From Gemmatimonadota bacterium (GTDB taxonomy: Bacteria; JAAXHH01), in the NCBI GenBank assembly GCA_026702745.1, contig JAPPBT010000087.1:1-50786 (forward strand): a stretch of DNA of 50,786 nt, given 5' to 3'. Position 1 is the stretch's first letter. Every line of letters starts with the position of its first letter. Below, piece by piece: positions 9,101 to 17,889 of this stretch. The translations under genes were made by a program, and so were the position numbers. The notes under the pieces are model-generated. The model did not search any database. It saw only the letters and a list, made by a program, of their open reading frames with translations, and was not told where the DNA came from.

Positions 9101-9293
9101 CGCCTGGATAGGCCATCGACACTTCAATGTGGTAGAAGGGCGTGGTGGGCCACGCTTCACGGTCGATGCCGGTCAGCGAAACCAGGCCCGCGGCTACGAT
9201 GGCCCACATCAACAGATTGGCGGCTACGCTGTTGCCCGCCATGTAGGCGATCGGACCGGAAGGTTCTTTATGATTGCCGTTTTCCATGCTCAT
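6117..9293 (-). CDS. RND-family efflux transporter permease (AcrB/HAE1-like)
   Basis: 1058 residues, the normal length of an inner-membrane RND pump with 12 membrane segments and two large periplasmic loops. TM4 carries the proton-relay pair in GIVVDDAIVVSEH. The corresponding C-terminal repeat has GLSGVVVNDSLVMIDF, without the TM10 lysine seen in AcrB. PGATPEEIEESIVVKIEDQ near the N-terminus is the typical porter-domain opening. It overlaps the membrane-fusion gene by four bases (ATGA) and the P450 gene by one base. RND pumps export lipophilic compounds using proton motive force. The tight coupling to a P450 and a sterol-methyltransferase-like gene suggests that the cargo is the modified lipid or its precursor; that is inference. 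Confidence 0.93.
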   Translation of the reverse strand: MSMENGNHKEPSGPIAYMAGNSVAANLLMWAIVAAGLVSLTGIDREAWPTTPFYHIEVSMAYPGATPEEIEESIVVKIEDQVSGLDDVKAVKSVAAPGIASVRVQMDSGTDMAQALNDIESAVNRIQSFPAGADRPSFREMDNRMSLMRLIVYGDVSERSLKELAYQIEDKLTVLPSVSQVDVSGVRKYEISIEVPLHRLSAFGLTLNDIADTIRRSSLNLSAGSIDTRESQVRIRTLGQNYDQQDFEDIVLLSRRDGTVVRLGDIAVVRDGFQESDLIVRHQNHPAVFVEVYRADGEQVMDVATNVRELLENEVIPALPDGVAVTMWNDESQVYEERADLLIKNGILGLLLVLIALSLFLQIRLAIWVAAGLAVSGIGALAVMNAFGVSINEISLFSFVLAIGIVVDDAIVVSEHIQYERSRGTPGVTAAIRGVRRIKVPLTFAVLTSVVAFVPLLFIPGGIGDVWRALPVIIIAMLLVSLVESLLVLPNHLSHLKGPEWVPVNVFERFFSRIQGRVNELLNRFVQGLLDRALRFATDQPAITMGGAVGMLVLSISLLPAGIVPTTLAADIEGDFATVVLEMPDGTTAPRTYEVAQELEAAGHRVMERLSSGRPEDAPPLLSGVTVTVGMGSRLEGGLNPAPTLNPQANIATIEFKLLSAQQRQISSGEVVQAWREEVGVLPYVRGLTFSGAVFDLGNPVEAVLSHPDPELLARIANDVVDGLREVAGVHDIRSDHTPGIPEMQLELRPEARTLDLTLEALAGQTRAAFFGADAVRVQRGREEVRVYVRLPADERSSITDIERYLVRTPGGAEVPVVSVATLNPGVSPPAIRRKDGQRVVTVSADVDAAVISGDQANNILEGSILAALTDVYPDLTYTFGGEQQQQLDSLDALYRGFAIALIMIFALLAIPLRSYTKPFIIMAVIPFGFIGVILGHWVLGVALSAVSFLGIFGLSGVVVNDSLVMIDFIDQKRKEGDPIRTAIIEGAKGRFRPIMLTSLTTFLGFTPLILETAIQAQFLVPFAASLGCGILFVTVIIMMVVPALSTIHLRMMKGGQI

Positions 9294-10504
9294 GGGGTCT
9301 GGCCGGTCTCCGTCTGGACACGCATGCCTTCCGTCGTAAACCGGATCCCGCCGGTGACGGCGGCCTGGCCTTCTTCGAGGTCACCCGTCACATAGGCTAT
9401 ATCGCCGGTACGCTGAAGTACCTGCACTGGAACGATATGTACTGCGCCGCCATCACGGACGATCCAGACCTCGTTGCCGGATTGCAGCGCCGCTCGCGGA
9501 ACCAGGTAGTAATCATCCCGCTCAAGACCGTTGATTTCCACTTCGACGTACTTGCCGACCAGCAGGGGGGGATTGCCGCCAGGACGAGCCGTGCCGTCCA
9601 TGGGCTGTCCCGATCGAAAGGGATCCGGTACGCGTACGATTACGTCGATGGTGCGCGTTTGCCGGTCAACGTATGGCTCGCTTCGGTCCACGTAACCCGT
9701 CCAGGCATAGGATCCTTCACCGAAACGGGCGATTACGCGCGCACCGACGCTCCGGTTCCCGTCGCCCGCCGAAAGCGACCACAACCCAGGAATCAATGCG
9801 GCATCGGAATCGGATAGCGGCACGACGACTTCCACGGCATCGGCGGCGAAAACGCTTGCGACCGGCTGGCCGGCGGCAACGATCTGTCCCACATCCACGG
9901 ACTCTTCCTGTACGAAGCCGTCGAAAGGTGCGGTTATATGGGTTCTGGACAGGGCGAGATTGGCCTCGGCGAGACGTGCTTCATCGCGATCCAGTGCGGC
10001 CTGGGCCGCCTTCAGCTGTGGATCTCTCAACGCGAGTGGATTTGCGTTGTCTTCCGAAGAAGCATTCCCTTTGCGCGCAGTGTAGAGATCGTGCTGTGAA
10101 CGGGCAATCGACGCCTGTTCCTCCTCCCGCAGCAATGCCAGTTGACTGGCCGCGAGACCGGCCTCCGCTTCCCGCACCCGGTACCGGTAGTCGACATCCT
10201 CGATGCGGAAGAGCGTATCCCCCGCCGCGATCCGGCCGCCACTCAGGAACCCCGGGTCGACCCACGCGATTCTGCCGCCTACCTGCGAAACGACATCGAT
10301 CTCCGCACTCGGCCTTACCGTACCGGAACCGAACACCGGAACGGGTCCGGATCCCGCGGTGACCAGGCCCGTCTGAACGAAGGGTACCTGGGGCGGCTGT
10401 TCCGTGCGCGTCGGTTGCGGGGCCAGCGAAATCAACAGGGCGGCCAATGCCACGGAAACTCCGAGTATGCCGCCGGCAACGAGAAAACTGGTTAAACGCG
10501 ACAT
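9290..10504 (-). CDS. RND efflux periplasmic adaptor (membrane-fusion protein)
   Basis: 404 residues with one N-terminal membrane anchor (FLVAGGILGVSVALAALLI), then a split lipoyl/barrel-sandwich domain (GTVRPSAEIDVVSQVGGRI ... THITAPFDGFVQEESVDVG), an alpha-helical hairpin between them, and a beta-barrel/MP domain toward the C-terminus (YYLVPRAALQSGNEVWIV). The order is that of AcrA/MexA-type adaptors that bridge an RND pump to an outer-membrane factor. It starts 7 bp after the outer-membrane factor stop codon and overlaps the RND start by four bases, so the tripartite pump is co-translated. Confidence 0.92.
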   Translation of the reverse strand: MSRLTSFLVAGGILGVSVALAALLISLAPQPTRTEQPPQVPFVQTGLVTAGSGPVPVFGSGTVRPSAEIDVVSQVGGRIAWVDPGFLSGGRIAAGDTLFRIEDVDYRYRVREAEAGLAASQLALLREEEQASIARSQHDLYTARKGNASSEDNANPLALRDPQLKAAQAALDRDEARLAEANLALSRTHITAPFDGFVQEESVDVGQIVAAGQPVASVFAADAVEVVVPLSDSDAALIPGLWSLSAGDGNRSVGARVIARFGEGSYAWTGYVDRSEPYVDRQTRTIDVIVRVPDPFRSGQPMDGTARPGGNPPLLVGKYVEVEINGLERDDYYLVPRAALQSGNEVWIVRDGGAVHIVPVQVLQRTGDIAYVTGDLEEGQAAVTGGIRFTTEGMRVQTETGQTP

Positions 10505-10511
10505 GGCTTAT

Positions 10512-12041
10512 TCACTCCGTTGGAGGACGGGCAGAAAGACGACCGTCCGGCTGGGGCTGCCGCAGCATGAGACGCTCACGGTCGGTGGCGGTCCAGGTGC
10601 CGCCCAGTGCGCGATGGAGAGCGAGCCTGGCGTAACCCAGGTCCCGCGCCGCTGCCGCCAGTATCGACTGCGCCGCTAAATGGGTCTGTTCCGCCGCCAG
10701 GAACGCTTCGTATGCCCCCACGCCTGATACGTATCTTTGCTCCTGCAGCGCCGATTCGGACCGGGTTTCATCGGAGATGGCGGCCAGCAGCGCATGTCTG
10801 CGGCGACTGGCGTCGAGTCCCACCAGGGCCGATTCGACTTCGTTTACCGCGGTGACTACGGAGCGTCCATAGGCGGCAGCGGCCTCGTTCAGCCGCGCCT
10901 CCGCGATCGCTATACTGTTCCGAATCCGGGAACCCTGGAATACGGGACCCAGCAAATTCGCGGTGAGGTTCCTGAACCATTGATCGGGGTCGAACCATTC
11001 GCTCGAATCGGTGCTTTGCAGGCCGATCGCGCCCTGCAGAGACAACCTAGGCAGCAGGTCGGCGCGCCGCGCGCCGACGGAAAACCGCGCCGCTTCCACA
11101 CGCTGCATGGCCGCGAGGACATCGGGCCGCTGGACCATGAGATCGGCCGGGATGCCCGCGGGGACGGGATCGAGTGAAGGCGCAGGACCGGCGGAATCGG
11201 ACAGCGTATGTGCCAGGTCGGCCCGGAAGCCACCCATGAGTATCCAAAGGCGCCCCTCGGCGTCCGCACGCAGCGCTTCGATCTGCGGCAATTCAGCCTG
11301 GGCTTCGCGCAGTCTGCGCCGCGCTGTGTGGAGATCCTCCAATTCGATCAGTCCCCGTTCGTACCGGGACTCGGCAAGCGATTCCAGTTGTTGCAGGACG
11401 GCCACGATCTCGCCGGACAGCGCCTGCTGACGGCGCAAACTCGAAATCTCCAGATAGGTACGGACGGTCTCGGCCAGCACCCCCATGCGTGCGCTGAGAT
11501 AGTCCGCCTCCGTGGCCGCCAGTTCGGCCTCGGCGGATCGCGTATCGTTGCGGTTGCGGCCCCAGAAATCGAGTTCGTAGGCGAAGTCCATACTCAGGGT
11601 ATAGGTGGTGAGTCCCAGACGGTCGGGGATCTCCACGCCCGCCGCGCTCAGGGATTCCGGGTCCAGCCCGACTTCCTCCAGTTGCGCTCCGATGCCGGCG
11701 TTCGTCGGACCGTCGAAGTCGTTCACGCTTAACGAAGGCTGAAGCAGGGGAAACGCCGCAGCCCGGGCAACGCCCGCCCGGCTCCGGGCCTGCTGTACCC
11801 GGGCGACCGCTCCGGCCAGGTCGAAATTCGAAGAGAGCACTTCCTCGATTACCCGGTCGAGGACCGGATCTTCGAATGACTTCCACCACGCCAGGGGCCG
11901 GTACGCACCGGAATCCGCTACGCCGGCGGCAAACGCGCCGGGCGTTTCCGGTACCGATTCGAGCACCGGAAGGTTTCGGTTCGGCGCCAGGGAACAGGCC
12001 GAGAGGAGCAAAATGGAGAAAAGTACGGAATAACGTACCAT
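10512..12041 (-). CDS. Outer-membrane efflux lipoprotein, NodT/TolC family
   Basis: About 509 residues from ATG 12041, chosen because it opens with a lipoprotein signal: MVRYSVLFSILLLSAC with the lipobox LSAC. The rest has the duplicated TolC-fold layout, with the family opening WWKSFEDPVLDRVIEEVLSSNFDL, long helical stretches with VARVQQARSRAG and EAELAATEADYLSAR, and a second copy near QRPDVLAAMQRVEAARFSVGARRADLLPRLSL. It forms the outer-membrane channel of the tripartite pump and is the first gene of the train; a promoter should lie in 12042-12344. Confidence 0.92.
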   Translation of the reverse strand: MVRYSVLFSILLLSACSLAPNRNLPVLESVPETPGAFAAGVADSGAYRPLAWWKSFEDPVLDRVIEEVLSSNFDLAGAVARVQQARSRAGVARAAAFPLLQPSLSVNDFDGPTNAGIGAQLEEVGLDPESLSAAGVEIPDRLGLTTYTLSMDFAYELDFWGRNRNDTRSAEAELAATEADYLSARMGVLAETVRTYLEISSLRRQQALSGEIVAVLQQLESLAESRYERGLIELEDLHTARRRLREAQAELPQIEALRADAEGRLWILMGGFRADLAHTLSDSAGPAPSLDPVPAGIPADLMVQRPDVLAAMQRVEAARFSVGARRADLLPRLSLQGAIGLQSTDSSEWFDPDQWFRNLTANLLGPVFQGSRIRNSIAIAEARLNEAAAAYGRSVVTAVNEVESALVGLDASRRRHALLAAISDETRSESALQEQRYVSGVGAYEAFLAAEQTHLAAQSILAAAARDLGYARLALHRALGGTWTATDRERLMLRQPQPDGRLSARPPTE

Positions 12042-12344
12042 GTCGATTCCATGCCCGGGGCCGCGATCGACTGTCTGACCCTCTGCAATGAAAACCCGCA
12101 TGCACTGTTCGATTCAGTCCGACAGAACCTGGAAGCCCTGTTAACTTACTATATTGTAGCGATTTAACAAGAATAAAGGTTGGATCGCGCTATCACCAAT
12201 GGCGCTTCAATGACGCAGTCGATACGAGAATCGGCCTGCCCTTCGATTCCATGCCGTTATTGACAAACAGCCGAACATCCGCTAACATTCCGCGGTTTCC
12301 AAACACGGCCATACACGGTGTAATCCCACCATGAATCAAGTCTC
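12042..12344. other. Divergent intergenic region between the efflux train and the ECF operon
   Basis: 303 bp between two divergent genes, so it should hold both promoters. An AT-rich patch at about 12140-12180 (TTAACTTACTATATTGTAG) is the best candidate, but no pair of -35/-10 hexamers with good spacing stands out on either strand. A five-codon frame ATG-AAT-CAA-GTC-TCT-TGA at 12331-12348 ends on the TTG start of the next gene. No other gene is seen. Confidence 0.5.
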
Positions 12345-14144
12345 TTGAACCAGCCGATCCTCACGCTCAGCGACCTCGCGTTCACCTACCGGGACGCCGC
12401 GATACCCGCGCTCGACCAGATCAACTACCATCATCGCCGCGGCGAGTTTACCGTGATCGTCGGCGAGACCGGCGCGGGAAAATCCACCCTGTGCCGCTGC
12501 CTGAACGGGCTGATCCCCTCCTTTACAAAAGGCAGGCTCGACGGAAGCCTGCAGGTAGCCGGCCACCAGGCATCCGAACGACCCCAAGTCTACGAACTGG
12601 CACGGATCGTCGGCCTGGTCTTCCAGGATTTCGAGGCACAGTTGTTCTCCACCAACGTGGAACTCGAGACGGCTTTCGCGCTCGAGAACTTCGCCGTGGA
12701 CCGCGATCAGATGAAAACCCGCGTCAAAAAGGCGCTGAACCGGGTCGGCCTGTCGGGTTTCGAACAGCGGGACCCCTCCAGTCTGTCGGGGGGCGAGAAG
12801 CAGCGGCTGGCCATCGCCTCGGTGCTTGCGGGCAGTCCCTCAGTGCTTGTCATGGACGAACCGACGACCGATCTGGATCCTATCGGAAAACGAGGCATAT
12901 TCAAGCTCGCCCAGGTCCTGCGGAACGAGATTGAAGGCATCGTCCTGGTGGAGCACGAGACCGAACACGTCCTGAGCGCGGACCGGATCCTGTTGATGCA
13001 CGAAGGGCGTATCGTCCAGGAGGGACCGCCCGGCGAGATACTGGCCGATCCAAGGAACGTGGAACGGCATGGCGTACGGCCGCTCCAGACCACGGTGCTG
13101 CTGTCCGAACTGGGCCTGGAGACCGATGCCCTGACCATACCGGACGCGGCGGCACGAATCCGTTCGGCCGGATGGCGCGTCAAAAAGTCTGCCCAGGAGA
13201 GCCTGGAAGGCGCGCGGTGGCGTGACTCGTCGGTTGAACCACCGCAGGAACCGGCGCACGAAACAGCCGGTGAACGACCGGGAGCGATACAGGATGAAAC
13301 GCAGCGCGAACCGTCACGTGAACCACCGGTAGAACCGCGCCAGGCCGTCATACACATCGAAAACCTGGTCTTCAGATATGGCGAAGCCCTGCCGGCCGTG
13401 GACGGGGTCAGCCTGGACATCGCGGCCGGCGAATTCGTCGCGCTGGTCGGGCAGAACGGCTGCGGCAAGACGACGCTCGCCAAGCACCTCAACGGACTAC
13501 ACACCCCGACGGAGGGTAAGGTCCGGGTCCTGGGCAAATCCACCACCGACTGGACCCTGCCCGATCTGGGACGCCGCGTCGGATACGTGTTCCAGAATCC
13601 TGACCATCAGATCTTCGCCAATACCGTGCGGGACGAAGTCGCCTTCGGCGCGCGGAACTACGGGTTCTCGGAAGAAGAGGTCGGGGAGAAAGTAGACAAA
13701 GCCCTGGCAGAAACCGGCCTGCCCGGCCGGGACCTCGAGGACCCCTTCAACCTGACCCGGGGAGAAAGGCAGCAACTCGCCGTGGCATCGGTGCTGGCCA
13801 CAGACCCCGGGATCCTCGTCCTGGACGAACCGACCACCGGGCTGGACTATCACGGCCAGGTCGCCATACTGAACCTGGTCCGGCGGCTTAACGAATCCGG
13901 CCGTACCGTGGTCATGATCACCCATTCCATGTGGGTCGTCGCCGAATACGCCGACCGGTGTATCATCATGTCGGGAGGGCGCGTCGTCCAGGATGGAGAC
14001 GTGCGGACGTGTTTCAGCAATCCCGACTTGCTGGAATCGCTGTACCTTGAAGCGCCCGAGGCCGTGCGTCTCGGTTATGAATTCGGACTCGTGGCACGTT
14101 CCGTCAAAGAGATTGCCGACTGCCTGGAACGCGTGGAGGAATAG
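12345..14144 (+). CDS. ECF-type transporter ATPase, fused A-A' subunits
   Basis: 599 residues with two ABC ATPase domains. Domain 1 has Walker A GETGAGKST, signature LSGGEKQRLAIAS and Walker B VLVMDEPTTDLD. Domain 2 has Walker A GQNGCGKTT, a degenerate signature LTRGERQQLAVAS and Walker B ILVLDEPTTGLD. A Glu/Pro-rich linker of about 50 residues (EPPQEPAHE...) joins them at roughly residues 285-335. This is the EcfA1-EcfA2 arrangement of energy-coupling-factor importers for vitamins or metal ions, and the next gene is the EcfT partner. No S component is visible, so the substrate is unknown. The first in-frame start is TTG 12345, overlapping the stop of a five-codon mini-frame. No strong ribosome-binding site is seen. 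Confidence 0.88.
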   Translation: MNQPILTLSDLAFTYRDAAIPALDQINYHHRRGEFTVIVGETGAGKSTLCRCLNGLIPSFTKGRLDGSLQVAGHQASERPQVYELARIVGLVFQDFEAQLFSTNVELETAFALENFAVDRDQMKTRVKKALNRVGLSGFEQRDPSSLSGGEKQRLAIASVLAGSPSVLVMDEPTTDLDPIGKRGIFKLAQVLRNEIEGIVLVEHETEHVLSADRILLMHEGRIVQEGPPGEILADPRNVERHGVRPLQTTVLLSELGLETDALTIPDAAARIRSAGWRVKKSAQESLEGARWRDSSVEPPQEPAHETAGERPGAIQDETQREPSREPPVEPRQAVIHIENLVFRYGEALPAVDGVSLDIAAGEFVALVGQNGCGKTTLAKHLNGLHTPTEGKVRVLGKSTTDWTLPDLGRRVGYVFQNPDHQIFANTVRDEVAFGARNYGFSEEEVGEKVDKALAETGLPGRDLEDPFNLTRGERQQLAVASVLATDPGILVLDEPTTGLDYHGQVAILNLVRRLNESGRTVVMITHSMWVVAEYADRCIIMSGGRVVQDGDVRTCFSNPDLLESLYLEAPEAVRLGYEFGLVARSVKEIADCLERVEE

Positions 14145-14147
14145 ATC

Positions 14148-14171
14148 CCGGCCGCACAGGATCACGGCCGG
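14148..14171 (+). other. Intercistronic hairpin between ATPase and EcfT genes
   Basis: CCGGCCG (14148-14154) and CGGCCGG (14165-14171) form a perfect 7-bp stem around a 10-base loop just after the ATPase stop codon. No T-run follows, so it may affect transcript processing or stability rather than end transcription. Confidence 0.4.
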
Positions 14172-14219
14172 CGGGCAAGACTGCCTGTTCCGGCCATTCA
14201 CCGAACGCCCGGACTGCCC

Positions 14220-14975
14220 ATGGTGCTCTACATACCCTCTGATTCCCTGCTGCATCGGCTCCATCCCTCGACGAAGATCGTGGGACTGGCCCTGTTGCTG
14301 ATCCTCACGGTGGCCTTTCAGTCGCCCTGGTACCAGCTGGTCATCCTGGCAGGTGTCCTGTTGCTGGCGCGTTCGGCCGGCGCGTTCAGAAACCTCCGCC
14401 GGATCCTGCCGCTCATGATCACCGTGCTCGTGTTCAGCGTCGTATCCTGGTCGCTGTTCAGACGCGTCGGCGATCCGTTCTGGTCCTTCGGACTGTTCAC
14501 GCTCTCGACGGAGTCCATACGGTTCGGGTTCGCCATGGGATTCAGGCTCGAGGCCATGCTCGTTTCCGGCATGGTCTTCGTTTCCTGTACGAAAGTGGAG
14601 GAATTCGCCTACGGACTCCGGGCCATCGGGCTGCCCTTCGCCGTCAGTTTCGCGCTCTCCCTTGCCTTTCGGCTCGTTCCCCTGTTTTTTACGCGTATCG
14701 GTACGGTCGTCCAGGCCCAGCAGGCACGGGGCCTCGATCTCAAGAGCGGGAACGTTTTGCAGCGGGCCCGCAAGTACGTGCCGCTGCTGGTGCCCATATT
14801 CGTTTACGCGATCCGCGATACCGACCTGCTCTCCATGGCCCTCGAATCCAAGGGTTTCGGCATGCGGGGCAGGAGAACGGAGTACCTTGCTTTTCCCTTT
14901 GTCTGGCGTGACTATGCCATTCTGGGGTTGCTGTTGGTCCTGAATATCGCGGGCTGGCTGATGCCGGTCCAGTGA
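14220..14975 (+). CDS. ECF transporter transmembrane subunit EcfT (CbiQ family)
   Basis: 251 residues with about five membrane segments, the early one being IVGLALLLILTVAFQSPWYQ. The two cytoplasmic coupling helices of EcfT are recognisable: AQQARGLDLKSGN and LESKGFGMRGRR, corresponding to the paired A-R-G/S motifs that dock into the ATPases. It follows the fused ATPase by 75 bp and its TGA overlaps an upstream in-frame GTG of the Gfo/Idh gene. It couples ATP hydrolysis to a substrate-binding S component that is not encoded here and may be shared from elsewhere, as in group II ECF systems. Confidence 0.88.
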   Translation: MVLYIPSDSLLHRLHPSTKIVGLALLLILTVAFQSPWYQLVILAGVLLLARSAGAFRNLRRILPLMITVLVFSVVSWSLFRRVGDPFWSFGLFTLSTESIRFGFAMGFRLEAMLVSGMVFVSCTKVEEFAYGLRAIGLPFAVSFALSLAFRLVPLFFTRIGTVVQAQQARGLDLKSGNVLQRARKYVPLLVPIFVYAIRDTDLLSMALESKGFGMRGRRTEYLAFPFVWRDYAILGLLLVLNIAGWLMPVQ

Positions 14976-15031
14976 GCGATTCACAGGGAGAGGCTTCCGG
15001 AGAGGTGCCGCCGATACCGGAGGAGCATCAA

Positions 15032-16150
15032 ATGGACCGACGATACAGGGCAGGTGTGATCGGACGCACCGGCCGGGGCAACTACGGCCACGGCCTGGAC
15101 ACGGTGTACCTCGGCATGGAGGACGTGGACATCATCGCCGTGGCCGACGACGATCCGGACGGCCTGCGGGAAGCGGGCCGGCGGCTGGGCGTGCGGAACC
15201 TGTATACGGACTACCGGGAAATGCTGCGCAACGAGTGGTTCGATATCGTCAGCATATGTCCCCGCTGGCTCGACCAGCACGCCGCCATGACCCTGGCCGT
15301 CGCGGAAGCGGGCGCGTGTATTTTCCTCGAAAAACCGATGGCCCGCACGCTGTCCGAGGCCGACGCCATGATCGAGGCCTGCGAGAAGGCCGGGGTGATG
15401 ATGGGCATCGCCCACCAGGGCCGCATGCACGCGGCCGCGTGGCACGCCCGTCAACTGCTCGCCGACGGCGCCATCGGTGATATACTCCACGTCCGCATGA
15501 ACGGCAAGGAGGACCATCGCGGGGGCGGCGAGGACCTCATGGTACTGGGCACCCACCTTTTCGACATGCTCCGGTTCCTCCTGGGCAGAAACCCCGCCTG
15601 GGTGCAGGCGTCGGTGACCATGGCCGGCGGCCGGCCGGCGACCCTGGAAGACGCCGTGGAGGGTCCGGAGGAACTGGGCCTCATCGCGGGCGACGCCATC
15701 CACGCGATGTACGGTTTCGGCCACGGCGTGACGGCCACTTTCGAAACGCGCCGCCACCAGGCTCCCCACCCCCGGCGGTACGGGATGTGGGTGTACGGTT
15801 CAGAGGGCATCATGACCGTCCACGAATCGTCCCAGCAGATCAGGATCCACGAGTCGCCGGTCTGGCATCCGGACGACGACGCGGCGGTTCGCGACGTTAC
15901 CGCGGAAGCGCTGGAACTTGAGCCCCCCGAGCAGCCTTCAATGAGCGCGCTTCAGGCGGCGGCCAACGCCGCCATCGTCCGCGACGTGTTCGAGGCGAGA
16001 CGGGACGGGCGCAGGCCGGTGAACAGCGGATACGACGGTCGCTGGGCACTGGAAATGATCCACGGCGTCTTTGCCGCCCACCTGGCGGAAAGCCGTATCG
16101 CCCTGCCGCTGGAAAATCGGGACCACCCGTTGTTGCCGAACCTGATCTAG
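15032..16150 (+). CDS. Gfo/Idh/MocA-family oxidoreductase
   Basis: About 372 residues from ATG 15032, chosen because GGAGG lies 8 bases upstream; a longer frame from GTG 14972 has no such site. The N-terminal Rossmann domain opens GVIGRTGRGNYGHG and continues to the family motif FLEKPMA. The C-terminal alpha/beta domain follows from about residue 120 (KEDHRGGGEDLMVLGTHLFDMLRF, with the catalytic-region G.HLFD). Members reduce or oxidise sugars, inositols and related compounds with NAD(P). The substrate cannot be assigned; it follows the ECF genes closely and is probably in the same transcript. Confidence 0.85.
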   Translation: MDRRYRAGVIGRTGRGNYGHGLDTVYLGMEDVDIIAVADDDPDGLREAGRRLGVRNLYTDYREMLRNEWFDIVSICPRWLDQHAAMTLAVAEAGACIFLEKPMARTLSEADAMIEACEKAGVMMGIAHQGRMHAAAWHARQLLADGAIGDILHVRMNGKEDHRGGGEDLMVLGTHLFDMLRFLLGRNPAWVQASVTMAGGRPATLEDAVEGPEELGLIAGDAIHAMYGFGHGVTATFETRRHQAPHPRRYGMWVYGSEGIMTVHESSQQIRIHESPVWHPDDDAAVRDVTAEALELEPPEQPSMSALQAAANAAIVRDVFEARRDGRRPVNSGYDGRWALEMIHGVFAAHLAESRIALPLENRDHPLLPNLI

Positions 16151-16242
16151 CAAGGACGCCTACAGAGATCCGCCATGAAAACCACCCGCGTCCGTGTCAA
16201 GCCGGTCAATTTGAAGCGATTCACGTGGGACGGATGACCAAT

Positions 16243-17889
16243 ATGAGTACGCGCACCGTAAGTTCCGCTGCATCAATGTCCGCGGCGTCTTCGGCGCCGG
16301 ATGGGTCCTGCCGCGACAAAATGGGCCGCATCGGCCTGCCCGAACCCGTGTCCTCGCTCGCGAAACGCGACTGGGACGCGGTCGTCGTGGGCGCCGGGCA
16401 CAACGGCCTGGCCTGCGCGGCCTACCTCGCCCGCGCCGGGAAGCGGGTGCTGGTCCTTGAAGCCCGGGAACGCGTGGGCGGCGCCTGCACACTCGAAGAA
16501 ACCTGGCCGGGTTACCGCGTATCGCCCTGCGCCTACCTCGCCGGCCTGCTCCATCCCCAGGTGATCGAGGAATTGGATTTCGCACGCTACGGCTACCGAT
16601 GGACGCCGGCCGAAGCGGGCATGTTCGTACCCTTCGAGGACGGGTCGAGCGTACAGCTGTGGGAGGACGACGACCGCTGCCTGGAGGAGATCCGCCGCCT
16701 GTCGCCCCGGGACGTGGAGGGCTTCCAGGCCATGTACACGCCCATGCGGCGCATCCGGGAGGCCCTGCGCCCGCCGGGCGAGGAAGACATCTGGATCGGA
16801 CGGGCGCCGACCCGGGAGCAGATCGAAGAACGTCTCGAGGGCGACCAGGAAGCGATCGGTCTGCTCTTTGAATGGTCCATGGTCGAATACGTCGAGCGGT
16901 ATCTCGAAGACGAGCGACTGCGCATGGCCCTGACCGGCCAGGGCGTGATCGGGACGAATGCCAGCCCCTACGAACCCGGAACCGCCTCCGTGCACGTTTT
17001 CCACTCTACGGGAACGATGGCCGGCATGCCTGGCATGTGGGGGTACGTGCGAGGCGGCATGGGCATGGTGTCCTTCATGCTGTGCGACATCGCGCGAGAC
17101 TCGGGCGCCGTGGTGGCCGCGGGCGTGCCCGTTGCCCGCATCATGCCCGGCGAGGGCGTCGAACTGGAGGGCGGCGAGCGCGTCCGCACGAAGGCCGTGG
17201 TATCGAACGCCGATCCCCGGGTCACGCTGCGCCTCCTCGGCGACGCGGCCGACGGGACATGGAAGGCCCGCGTAGAATCGGTGCCCCAGACCGGCGCGAC
17301 CGTCAAGATCAACGTGGCCCTCGCCGAATTGCCGGATTTCACCAGCCGGCCGGGGACGGACGAAGACCACCACCGGGGGCAGGTCAACATCCCCCTTACC
17401 GCACAACAATGGCACGAATACCACGCCATCGCCGGAGAAGGCCGGTTGCCCCCGCGCCTCTGGGAGGAACTTTACTTCCATACCGCCCACGATCCGAGCG
17501 TGGCGCCGGCGGGCCGTCACACCATGAGCATCTTCGCCCAGTTCGTCCCCTACGCCTTCGCCGAGGGCGACTGGGATTCCCGGAGAGAGGAGGTGGGGAG
17601 GCTGGCCCTGGCATCACTCGGCCGCTTCTGCAGCAACATGCCCGATGCCGTCCTGCAAATGGACGTCATGGGACCGCCGGATATCGAAAAGAAGGTGGGG
17701 TTGACCGGCGGCCATATCTTCCAGGGCGAGATCCTGCCGGCCTACATGTGGGAGAAACGCCTCGAACCGAGGACACCCATGCCCGGGGTCTACCTGTGCG
17801 GGGCGTGCACCCATCCGGGCGGCAGCGTGATTGCCGTCAACGGGCGTAACGCGGCGATGGAAGTGCTGGGGATGTACGGGGATCAGTAG
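16243..17889 (+). CDS. FAD-dependent oxidoreductase, PYROXD2/phytoene desaturase-like
   Basis: About 548 residues. The FAD-binding motif [28 protein letters not shown] is followed by GGACTLEE, and the C-terminus has [29 protein letters not shown], the pair seen in COG1233 phytoene-dehydrogenase-like proteins. The family includes carotenoid desaturases and the poorly understood PYROXD2; the overall length fits the latter. The start is uncertain: GTG 16225, ATG 16234 and ATG 16243 are all in frame, and 16243 has GGGACGG at a reasonable distance. An unusual 45-residue Ser/Ala-rich stretch precedes the FAD motif. Its 3' end overlaps the convergent proS by 7 bp. Confidence 0.82.
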   Translation: MSTRTVSSAASMSAASSAPDGSCRDKMGRIGLPEPVSSLAKRDWDAVVVGAGHNGLACAAYLARAGKRVLVLEARERVGGACTLEETWPGYRVSPCAYLAGLLHPQVIEELDFARYGYRWTPAEAGMFVPFEDGSSVQLWEDDDRCLEEIRRLSPRDVEGFQAMYTPMRRIREALRPPGEEDIWIGRAPTREQIEERLEGDQEAIGLLFEWSMVEYVERYLEDERLRMALTGQGVIGTNASPYEPGTASVHVFHSTGTMAGMPGMWGYVRGGMGMVSFMLCDIARDSGAVVAAGVPVARIMPGEGVELEGGERVRTKAVVSNADPRVTLRLLGDAADGTWKARVESVPQTGATVKINVALAELPDFTSRPGTDEDHHRGQVNIPLTAQQWHEYHAIAGEGRLPPRLWEELYFHTAHDPSVAPAGRHTMSIFAQFVPYAFAEGDWDSRREEVGRLALASLGRFCSNMPDAVLQMDVMGPPDIEKKVGLTGGHIFQGEILPAYMWEKRLEPRTPMPGVYLCGACTHPGGSVIAVNGRNAAMEVLGMYGDQ

